Assembly: GCA_016285835.1 (NCBI GenBank)
Contig: JAEERM010000004.1
Location: 1-64,000, forward strand
DNA from: Fibrobacter sp.
GTDB taxonomy: Bacteria > Fibrobacterota > Fibrobacteria > Fibrobacterales > Fibrobacteraceae
Direction of reading: 5' to 3'
Length of the DNA stretch: 64,000 nucleotides
The notes beneath the pieces were generated by a model. The model worked only from the letters and a program-made list of their open reading frames with translations. It searched no databases and was not told the origin of the DNA. Below, piece after piece: positions 43,704 through 55,700 of this stretch (its first letter is position 1; every line of letters begins with the position of its first letter). The translations under genes were made by a program, and so were the position numbers.

Positions 43704-46700
43704 TTACAGCAAAGAAAGCTTCTTTGTCGATTTAATAGACCCGTTCACCTTGAGCATCAAGTAAGTTCTATTCATGTCGATGCCGTTCCAGTCAACTCGC
43801 ACAAACTGTTCACCCGGAGCGAGCGTCCCACTAAAGATAGATTTTACAGGCGTACCCAAAGCCGTCACCAGACTCAGTTCCACATAGGACCAGTTGTCCA
43901 TCGTGATAACGAGTCCTTCAGGCGTACGGATTATAGGAACGGATCCAGGTGCATGGTAGCCGAAATCGACATTATATATGGAATCCGGATTGACTTCATC
44001 CGGAGCGGGCAACGCCCATACAGGGGTATTGCCGTAGAGCATGTACCCCGTGGAATCGAACACGCAGATGCCGCTAGCTACGCGCATCATCATTCCCAGA
44101 CCGTCGTGACTCGGGTCGTCATTCGCATTCCACATCGCAGCCCAGCCCGGCAGGTGCAGCGCGACCTTCACTGGATTCTGCCACGTCTTGCCAGCGGCAA
44201 GCGGCTTGTCACAATGGACAGTCACCTGCCAGCGACCAGAACCGAGGCTTTCCATCGAGGCGGACGCACATTCGGACTTGTCGTTGATTTCATAATCCGG
44301 CGCAAGGCCTTCTTCCACGAAGAAGTAGTAGCGCACGTCGAAGTTCTTCAACGAGACATTACCCGTATTTTCCACATTGAAGTGAATCTCGCTCGCCTGG
44401 TTGTCGCCGCGCATATCGGCAGCAAGCACGCGGACCTTGGTTTCGAGCGAAACAGGATCTTCCATCTCGGCGCAGGAGCCGCCAATCAGGTTGTTGTCCT
44501 TATCCAGGACGACAACGCCCGCATCCTCGTAGAACCCATCGATATTCGCAACCAATCCGGAATTCGGGTCCACGAAGGACGGGTCGTCGGAAGCACTCCA
44601 CGGAGTAAAATCGGAATTATAGAGACCGAAATGCGGGCCGTCACCACCGAATACTGTTCCGGCAACCGGTATCGTCTCGGCAAACGCCCATTCCACGTAA
44701 CCCGTGTTGGCGCTCTCGGAATGAACCGCAGGGAATGTTGGTCCGTAGTTCGGCCAATAACGGTCAACTCCAGCCTGCGAGGCGTCCTCGCCACGGAAAT
44801 AGTAACGGACAGAGAACCCATTCACGGGCTCATTGGACACGTTGCGCAGGCGGATTCTCGGGCGGAGCGTAGATGTTTCCGGGTATCCCTCGTAGCGCAA
44901 GTACGACTTTATCTTGCGAACCGTATCGACAGGCACAATTCCGGCAACCTTGTCCGAGGTACTTACACCCCAGGCAATCATCGAGGCCGGAATATTGGCG
45001 GTCGTGAGAGCCGCTCCGCCGATCTGGATACCGGCAGGAACCTTCAGCGTCAACGTATGCGTACCCGCCGCAAGATGGACGGATACACCAGAAACAGCCA
45101 CCGCACGCCAGGTATTGGAAACGGCTGCCATTCCGGCCAGCATGCTTGTTTCGCCGACATAGACCGGCTTATCGCCAGCCGTAGCGGACCTTGCGTACAA
45201 CACGACATTGTAATCCGCGGTATTTTCAACGATTACCGACATCGCGAGTGTCGCCGAATCACCCGATACAAGGTACTTGTTACCGGCTACGGAGCAGGAG
45301 AACTCATTCGAGAATCCGCTCACCGCCTCCATATCCTTCACGGCGATGACGATGACATCGGAAACCTCCCCCGCATCGGTGACGGGTTTCGATAGTTCCT
45401 CGACTTCAGCAGCAGTCAACGCACGCGAATACATGCGGATGTCAGCGATATTCCCGAGATAGGACGGGTCACTACCGGTCTTGCCCATGGAGAACGCGCC
45501 CTCCAGTTCTCGCTCCTGTGAAATTCCGGAATCCCGGACTTTCTTCAATTCACCATCGACATAGAACTTGACATGGGCAGAATCAACGGTCACGACGACA
45601 TGCGCCCAGGATTTCTCGCTAATCGGGAGCAGTTCCGATTCCCAGGAATGGGAACCCTCGACTAGTTTCAGCACGCCACCGCGCTGCATGAGTTTGATAT
45701 CGAGGCCGTTCACACCGGCAAAGCCGAGAACCCTGCGCCATGTACTGTAGCCGGAGCCACGCTTGATGCGCGCCTCAAACGAGTACGAAGGAGTACTCCC
45801 AAAATCGACCAAGCCATTGCCGGATGCGAAATCTGTACCCCTGCCAAAATACAAGCCGACATCGCTGCCCCAAGGCCTACTCATATTTGACAAGCCAAGA
45901 TTATGGCCCGTACCGAGCAGTTCATGTGCTATCTTACCGCTGCTTTCACGTGCCGGATACCACAGGGCAAGTTCCGTCGGATATGGATACAGCTTTTCAT
46001 CCGAAACATATTTCTGCTCCGCATGGTTGTGACCGTAGTCTTCCACACGCATTTCCATGGAGAGGTAGCAGCCGGTACATTCGGCAAGCTGCTTTCGGGA
46101 AATACGGACACTTGCAGACACATGACCGGCAGAATCAGGCATCACGTTCATGACACGCAACGTATCGCCCCCGAACACCGGCGTCACTATCACGCGTGCA
46201 ACACCCGACTCGGAGTCATACACATCCGCAGTCGCCGTAAAGATTCTGTCAAGGACCTCGGAAGAATCCTGCACAGAGAAGTTCCTGATGGCAGGACGTA
46301 GAGAATCCGTATAGACTCGCGGACCGGCAATCTGCATATCCATACCGAGAGCGGAAACGCCCACGTAGCGCGATTCATAAATTCCGGACGCAATCTTGCC
46401 CAGGCCGGACACCCCAGAAGTCTTGGAACCATCATAGATTACAGTATCGGGGATTTCGCCGCGAATTTCCGCCACGACTTTTCCATCACGATAGAGCGAT
46501 ACCAACCCGTAACCCGGATGCGTACAGCTGGCACCATAGGCCATATAACCGTTGTCAAGGCCCAGCCACAACGAATCGGACGGAACGGAGCAAGCAAACT
46601 GCGCATTCACAGTCAAAGCGCGAGCCACAGCCGGAGCTGCAGGGAGTTCTTCCATATTTCCATCCGCATCAGGTTCACCAAGGGCAACCACGAATACGTA

Positions 46701-49700
46701 GCTGGTATCAATGGCGTTACCACGGGAAGGCAAGGCGATTCGGGCAAAGCCGTTGGAATCCGCAGTAAAAGCGAGAGTATCCGGCAGAGTAGAATCGCCA
46801 CGATTGGCCCACAGCGAATCATCATCTACGTAAAGCCTAAATCTCGATATGCCATCTACACGGACCGTGCGGTTTGCAGTCGAAGCAATTTCTGGCAGGA
46901 CAGTCACGCTGAAGTTCGGAGTTTCCGCAATGGCGGAATCCATCGCCGTAAACACGGAGAATGTTCTTGTCTCGGCGGAAATCAGCAGGTAGGCCCACTG
47001 GGTCTTATCCGTATAACATCTTTCATCCGTTGCAGTCGAACATGCCGCAACAGTATCAGAAGCTCCTTCAACAAGGGCCTTGCCAAACTTATCAAGATAG
47101 CCATAAAGAACATCTGTAAGTGGAACAAACTGCTTATTTGCAAAATCAACCTTATACAGCCTTACCGTTTGCGGAGTCGCATGCATAGCCTCCATCTCTT
47201 CATAACTTATTTTCATCTGAATTCGTGGCCGCGCAGTATCAGCAAACGTCATTCTCGGCAAAACTTCTACAACCGGACCCTTGAGAGCAAGGTTGTTGAA
47301 TACATCAAACGAGTAATCCGACGCTTCGACTGTTCTGACAGTAATATTCTTCTTGCCGCTAATGGAATGTTCAGGGAAAGTTACGCTAACTTCCTCGAAC
47401 AGCGACTTGACCGTCTTATAGTCAGTCGAATCTACCAAACGACCTATAACCATGTCAAACTTGCTAAAGTTGAACATGGTGCCGTCATCATCGCCCCACA
47501 AAAGCATAAGTTGCGTATTTCCTTGCAACCTATTCACGTCAAACCAGCCCAAACGATACCAACCGCTTGAGTCTGCCCTCAAAGAATCTCTCCATACCGA
47601 ATCAAGCATGGTTTTGGGATATGCGTAGAAGGCTTCTCCGTTCAGATATGCAAGCCGGTAATTTACCCCACTATCCAGATAAGCCCTGACCTCGACAAGT
47701 TCCTTCGGGCGTTTAACAGTAATTGAATCTGCATCCCTAAACTTCACCAGCATATTCAAGGAATCTGGGAATTTTCCATCAAGCAACAAATGAGAATGCT
47801 TACTGGAATCCAGCTGCATCAGCTCGGCACTATTCACCACGACATCATTCACCCATGCGTCATCATTCCTGTAAATTTGATTCATCGTCAACGTATCAGA
47901 CTTAGGACGAACAGGAGACTTCGCAAGAGGATCCTTCGACATGCGGTAGAACGTATCCACAACAAACGAATCAGCCTTGATATAGAGTATCTCGGCATTG
48001 CCCGACAGACTGAGCTTTGATTCAGGAACCTGAATATTGCTCAAATCCACCTTAAGCGATTCAACCTTCGCATGCACACTGCCACCAACAAGTTCACTAT
48101 TTATTTTCACAGCCGTATCAAGTCGAATGTAATATCGATGCGTTCCATTGTCGTAATCATCCGAAGAAGGCCTGACAGTGAACGCCGCATCTTTCTTGCC
48201 TATTTCCGACGCCATGACGACATTCATATACAGGAAATCCTGTGGAGAATTGAAGACTCGGCTCGTCGCATTCTCGATATTGTTTATAACAGAATCCCCA
48301 TGAATAATCAGGGAAGACCAGACCGAATCCGTATAGTCGCCATAATAATAATGGGCTCGTGAACCAAGATTGTAATACTTGTAACAAAGGGACACTCCGT
48401 TATTCACAAAATTCCAGTCCTGGGCGCTATCCTTACATACCGAGTCCTTGGAGGCAAAAAGGACAGAATCCTTGACAAGTTCAGTTACACTTTTCGGAGC
48501 CGGATACGCAATCGAGTCACGATGCCTTACGGAACTCCAGCGGGTATTGCGACCGACAAAGAATTCCACATTCGTGTTGGCGGCGAAATAAGGGGTATTC
48601 TTGACCGTATCGGAAAGTCCCGAATATTTTATCTCGCAAAAACCGGGTATGCCCATTGCACCAAGAACATTTGTAGGGTCAAAATTGCACTGATCGGACG
48701 GCTCGTTGATATCTATAGCGCCCAATACTTTCGCCTCCAAAAAATCGTCCGCACTACTTGGAGTATAGAAGCGCAAGTCAAAACGCGCGGCCTGAGAATA
48801 GGCGGAATCCTCATCCGCAAACAGGAACGTGTTCAGTCCGCCCTCAAGATAGCTCGACGGGAAATAATGCAGCCTTTGCGTCTCAAACGGAGTCAACAGG
48901 CCGTACGTCTTGTCGAACTTCCACTCGTTTCCGTCATGGTACGAACCCATGCCGACAAAGAAATCGTCGCTTTTCACCCTTCTTAAACTATCCAATGCAG
49001 CCCAATAGCCATTGCCATCATTACCGAATACGGTCTTGTTCGTGTGGTCGAAACGGACAGTACGGTTCACAAGGTTGTCCATGCCGAAGGCCGCGTTCCA
49101 ATAAGCCGTGTCCGGAATTGTATAGGTAACATTAAATTTTAGCACCGTATATGCAGCATAATTATCCGCTGTAGGGTTTATTACACCATACCCAGTGTAA
49201 TATTTCCCATCTACCCCAGGATTGATCTCTATTTTAAACAAATTTGCATTCATGTCATATGCCGCATCACCATTCACGCACACAGAATCCAAAGTCGAGT
49301 CGCTCTTGCACCCTACATCAGCGACATCAAACGAATATCTGGGTCCGCAATCATGCCCATAACTTTCGTACGGACTAGGGAATTTTATTTCCGTTCCTCT
49401 TGAAATTTTGTCAAGAGTCCATACTTGATACGGGCTTAGCTTTATGGGATTGTAGCTTATATCGTCAAGGGGCGATTTATTGTATGCAGGATGTTCATCC
49501 AAGAATTTTTTCCATCCGGAAAGCGTAAATACAGTTATGTCATAGCCATTTTCGTCATATTTCTTGAAATCATATCCATAATAACCATGAGCATCATTCG
49601 CTCTCTTCGACTCAGTCAAGGTTATAGTCTTTGTCATCGAATTAAAATGAAGCGTATCTACAAAAATCCGTTCATGCTGATTCGCATCCTTTTTTTCACA

Positions 49701-52700
49701 ATCTGTCAAAGGATACCAATCACCGCAATCAACATAGAACGTATTGTATCGCAAATAGCGGACTGCGACAAGCTTTAATTCCTTCCTATGCCTCTTGATG
49801 GCAAGGCTAAACCTCTTCGGTTCATAACCGATTATCTCCTGAGACCCGGAAATCTGCCCGGTCAGGGGAATTTCGCCTTTACGCAAGGAGTCGGGCAATT
49901 TCCATCCGGAAAGATTGGCTTTCACCAAATAATCAGCAACCGGCTCGTAACGATACGCGTCAACCCTGCTATCGTATAGGGCTTCCGAAACGTGGATGGA
50001 AGGAACAGTGATTTGCTCATTTTTCGGATGGTCCGGAGTCATGTCCAGCATAGTCTCGGCATGCTTAACCTTGAATACGGCCTCGGCCGTCGTGGAATTT
50101 TCACCATCCGTCGAATTGGCAACAATCAAAAGTTTGTATTCACCTATTTCCAGTTTGACATGCCCCAGGCTATCCTTCCCGTTCCAGCTGATTTGGTAGG
50201 CGGTATCACTAGAATTCGCGCGCACCACCGTGGAAATATTCTGCAACTCGACCGTATCGGAACCGCTTACCACATAGATACCTACATTGGCATCCCTGTT
50301 CTTGATTCCGTATTTCGCGACCATCGTCCTAAGCCACAGGACCCTTTTTTCACATGCATTCTCGTCGGTCGTATCCGACTTGCATACCTTGGTCGAGTCA
50401 TTTTTCAACAACACGAAATCAGGCAACGTATCCGCAAGCGAGATTCTAAGAGAATCCGGCACAATCACAACCGTGGCCGAATCAAGGAACACGTGCGGAT
50501 TGGAAGAGACGTTCTCCGTAACCTCCGCATGAATCGTCATCTTGCCCGAAGCGGGATATTTTCCCATCTCAGTTGTGCCGGTCCAGGCATACGTCAACCC
50601 ATAGGCACGAGGATTCACGCTCCATCCCATGACCAGTGGATTGAGGGTATCACTACCGATTTGACCGTCGGCAATCCAGTAGAAGCCGTCAACATCGCTG
50701 CTTCCGAAATAGGCCTTCATTTTCGGCAAGGTCGAATCACCGTAAAGGGCCGCTCTAGATACGCGGAACGCTTCCGTAGCCGTCATCACCGCATGTCCGG
50801 AATTCCCAAACAAGAACATCTCGTGGCTAATTCTTGAAGGCGGAATCCATTCTGGAAAATCTTCCAAATAGGAATTTATGGTTGCCGAGAACAGCCCCAT
50901 GTCAAAGGCGACCGGCCGTGATTCACAACCGCTGTAACTGCAAACATTCCCAAATCCAGCCGAATCATAGGAAACCTTCAAGGTATCGCCTGCGGCAAGA
51001 CCTTTCCACTTCAAATGATACTGACCATCCAGTTCGTAGAACCATACGGCAGAAGAATCGGACGAAGTATCAGCAGGAGCCCCATAATAAGGGTTGCGCC
51101 ACACCTTCGACACGGACTCGTCAAACATGCCGACATGCTTTGAATCCTCCGCATACACGCGCAGGAAATAGCTGCCGTTAAACTTTCCGGACTGGTATAG
51201 CGACAATCTAAGGGTATCCGTCCCTATATGCATGGCGGTATCGGGGCTCGCCGAGAAACGCCAGTCAGGAACATCATTGAACAGTGAATCCCGATTCTCC
51301 CCTAGCAAGATCATCGACGTATCCGTTTTCCACAAGCTATCAGGACCATCGATACAATTTTCTCCGGCACATACTCCAAGTTCTATGGCAAACATCCCTT
51401 CCAGATATTTATTTTCACCAATCTTGCGGTCAAGATAGCCCAGCACTGCATCGTTGCTCTGCGAAACCTTGGAAACATTTCGATGCGAACTGTTCTGCAA
51501 TGCGGAAACGACAAAGATATTGGATGTTTTCCACTCAGGGGTGCTGTCCGTGCCCAAGGAATCAATATTGGCATACCTCAGCCTGTAAACAGTGTTCAAG
51601 GAGTCCGCAAGCTTGACTGGCGGAGCCACGCCCGTAATGGCAACAAGCGATGTATATACGGCTGAATCGCGAGGGGACGAGATTACCGGAGTCCGTTCAC
51701 CAATGAAGAACAGGTCGGTCTTCACGGAAGCGTTGCCCGCAGCGTCTATGCATACGGCATCAAGATAACACTTGCCGCGCATATCTCCAATAGAATCCAG
51801 ATTGAACGTGGCCGAATCGTTCTTCAGCGTCTTGTCCGATATTCTTTTCCACGAAGTCGTCCTTCCGGAGCCACTCACTTGATAAAAGCAGTTCATGCCC
51901 GTACGGTTGGACACGACATCCTGTCTTTCGTTCACAACAATTTTCGCCGAGTAATTCCTGTCGGAATCCGGATATACCAGCTTGGAACTCACAAGGCTTT
52001 CGATATACGGGGCAGTCTTGTCCACACGGAGTTTTTTCTGTAGCCTGTAAAGCGAATCGTTCTTTGCAGCATCACGTACAAGGGCGCGTATTTCGTAGTC
52101 GCCGTCTTCAAGACGCATACCGGCCATTTCGGTCCACGACGTATCCGCAATATCGCCGGACTTCACCAGGACGGAGTCTCCCGCATGGTCTATCTTCGTC
52201 GGATCTCCGTCATGAACAAATTGCCAGGCTACCGTCACGGGTTCCGAATCGCGACCATCCAGCAAATCTCGCACGACATACGATATTTTCAGCAGGCTAT
52301 CATACGAAGCGTAGGCAAACGACGGATTTCGCGCAGGTTTCCTGTCTTGCAGTTGCAGATAAGGGGCCCCCGATGAAGAGACCGCCTCAAGTCGCGGATT
52401 GACCAGTCCAGGACGCCTCGTATCGACGAAGAACGTATCATACACCACGGAAACATTCAGGAAATCGTTCGAATCGGGCCATGACGATTCGGAAACATTT
52501 CCCGGGCTTCCGACTATGGCAGAAACAAGACCGTTCATTTTCGTGTAGGTATTTTCATCAGGCACGGCATTGTCCACCGCATAGGTCCTAATTCTATAAT
52601 AGCCGTCTTTGCCCCTGACAGAATTACGCACCGCGTTGTTCCACTGAATCGCAAACTCCGGAGTACACACATCATACAGGGCCGGGAAATCCGCCACTCG

Positions 52701-55700
52701 CGAATAGCTCGAATTCCTAGAATTGCCGTTCGCCTTTTCCAGGGAAATGCGCATGGCCCGGATATCGGGACTGTTCGCCGAATCCGCCCATGCAAAGCGG
52801 GCCAAGAACGGAATGCTGTCCGGATTCACCATCTTCCCCTCGGCCACAATATTGAATATGGGGGCAGTCGTATCCACGCTGAACGATACATTGTAAGTGT
52901 TCGACGAATCTTTACTGGCCGTATCGGAAACCATGTTGCGAATATCCGCCACGAACTCCCAGTGATATTTGCCCTCGGCAGGATGGTCTTCCTCCCATTT
53001 CGATGTAAAATATGCCGTGGATAAATCCTGAAGACGCCCCGTAGAATCACGTGTCGTGTCAACGTACGATTCGTACCCCATCGACATTTCTTTCGAAGAA
53101 TCGGGCGCAACATTTGTATCGCCAGATTCCAGCACTATTTTGTCCTTTGCACCCATGACCCTGAATCCTTGGTATCCGAGAGCGCTAGCATAGGCCTTGA
53201 AGTTCTTTATTTTGTTCAGCACCATGTTGTACTGCGGCCATACAGGGTCAAGTTTATTCGCCGTAGCCTTGAACAGGTAGTAGAATCGCTGCGTATTGGA
53301 AAGGCCAATCTTGTTCACCGTCGAAATCGTGACCGTATTCTGGTTGTCTTTCTGGATAGCAAGCAAATTGTTGTAGCCATATTCGCCCGGCACAAAATCG
53401 AATTGACCATTTTTCTTGACGGGGTGAGGTACCTTGTCAATTGTTATCCTTCGTTCAATTTTTCCACTATCCGTTTCCACAGAATCTACGATCACAATCG
53501 GGTTTGTCCAAGCACCTCCACCAGAGCGTCCATAGACAGTACAGGCATCATTAGCCTCCGGACTCTTCGATATATCGCACTCCCATGCGATTTCCTCCTG
53601 ATAGTTAAAATTCATACGGATTTGACGGAGGCGATGAGGCATTAAATCATCAACGACAAAAGAGTACTTGTTTATCCAGTCCTCGACCGTAATCGCGGGA
53701 ACTTCGTAACGTTCCACATGACGGATGGGGACACCACCCGGATTATCGCTACCATCAGGCTTTAAGCCATCCACCTTTTCCCAGCGGTCCACCTTCACGC
53801 CCATCTTGGACCAGTCGGATTCGGAATGGAATTTCAAATCGCCCTTTCTAAACTCTGAATAATTCTTTTTCCCATTCGATGCAACAACTTTTCCATCGGC
53901 ACCGTACAGGCCAATCTCGCAAAGTTGCTGTTTGTTTGCATCGTCAGCCTCATAGTAGCACCCCGGTTCTACAGCCCGCAAGGTTGAATCCGACACAAAA
54001 AGTCCCAAGTTTACGAACGGCTTTTCATAGAGAAAATTTTCCATAAGGTAAGGAGTGACATTCTGCGACTTCCCTTGGATCTTTGAATAATTTTTCATTT
54101 CACCAAAATGACTTCTATGAAAATCTAAATTTTTCGGTATATCATGAGATTCTATCAAATCCTGAACTCCTAAATATGTTGATGCAGTTATTCCCCCAAC
54201 CAAGTATAGTGAGCCGGTCACTCCTATAGCAACTTTAGCCGCAGCAGCACAGGCGGAACACCAAATACTCAACGCGACATCCGTCGCAATCATGGACAAG
54301 CCAACAGGTGTAAAGATATCAGTAAAAATATTCTGGTCTCCCGTTTCTGCATGAACAGCAGCATTATATGTTTTTCGAACGATATCCACCTTACCAGATT
54401 CTAGGGCATCAGTATTGCTAGCAAGGCCAGACGACGTGGGTATTAACGCCGACCCGTTTTCCTGAACAGTAATGCCAGCAATCCCTAGCAAAAAGCCAGT
54501 TTCAGCATTAACCACTCTAACTGTCGTAGAACCATCTCCTCCAAAAAAGTGATAACCAGCATTCATCAATGGCACACTAATGATTTCAGGTACAACCAGA
54601 TTGAAATACTCCCTAAAAGACGAATTCGGATCCGTAAAAGTCATGCTGTTTTCCGATCCCAACAGTCTTGCCATTGGAAACGTGGAGTCAGCAGCCCGTC
54701 CCTTCAAGTTATTAATTCCAGAACTCTTCTTTTCTGGGTCAATATAGGCTACAAGCCCATCGTCATATCTATAATCATAGCCATGATCCTCAAAATACAA
54801 GTTCCACGCCAGTTCTTTGGCGACCTGTTGCAAAGCATCACCACCAAAACTAACGGCCATCGTTATCAATGTTGGATAAATAACCGAAGGCGTTTTACCC
54901 ACAGCCAGCAAAGCAATTCCCGCCGCAGACATTCCGGCATATATACTGCTAGAAAAACCGTCTCCCAATTGATGCCTCCACTCATCCAAATCAAGAAGAG
55001 CGTTCAACGCTCCCGTTCCCTCATGAGGACTATCAAGAGTCACAAACTTATCAACATCCCTCTTGTAGTTTGGGCCCTGCACATACTCGCGAATTGCCAC
55101 ACCACCCATGCTATGGCCGACGAGGATATTGCGGGAAGGGATGGTGCGGTATTGATCGACGGGACTCTCGCGGAACATTTTCAAGGTATCCTGCCCATGA
55201 GCCTTGAACTCCTGGGCCTCCTCAATAAGCGAACGACGAGCAGAGCATTTATTTGCTCCCTTCCAGTTTGATTGACCGATTTCGTTTCCATTAAGCGCAG
55301 GAGATCCTGCAGGATGTACAAATGGACGTTGGAGATAAGCAGCATTCGGAGTATCGAAAAGCTCGTCGTTCAGGAAGGGAACCATTTCCTTCATCATGCC
55401 AGCAGCCGTTCCGCCAATTTTACCGCTAGACATTTTAACCCCACCAATACGGGCAGGATTGTAGTACGCCGTATCGCATCTCGTAAATACGGAATCCTTC
55501 ACTGCACCAGAATTATCGGCATCAGGAACTTGAACGGTGTCTGGATGGCACGTAGACGCATCTGTAACAATACCTTCTCTTGAATTATATGATTCTTCAT
55601 AATCTCTCCCGTTAGCTCTAGGATCACCATTTTCACAGTCCAATCCCTGCCATCTGTCTGCGGCACCGTGTACAAGCACTACGTTGTACCTGTTCACACT

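Noticed and set aside
43647-45395. 582-aa plus-strand ORF opposite the giant gene
   Set aside because: Shadow frame of the 4022-aa gene; the gene's frame has coherent domains.
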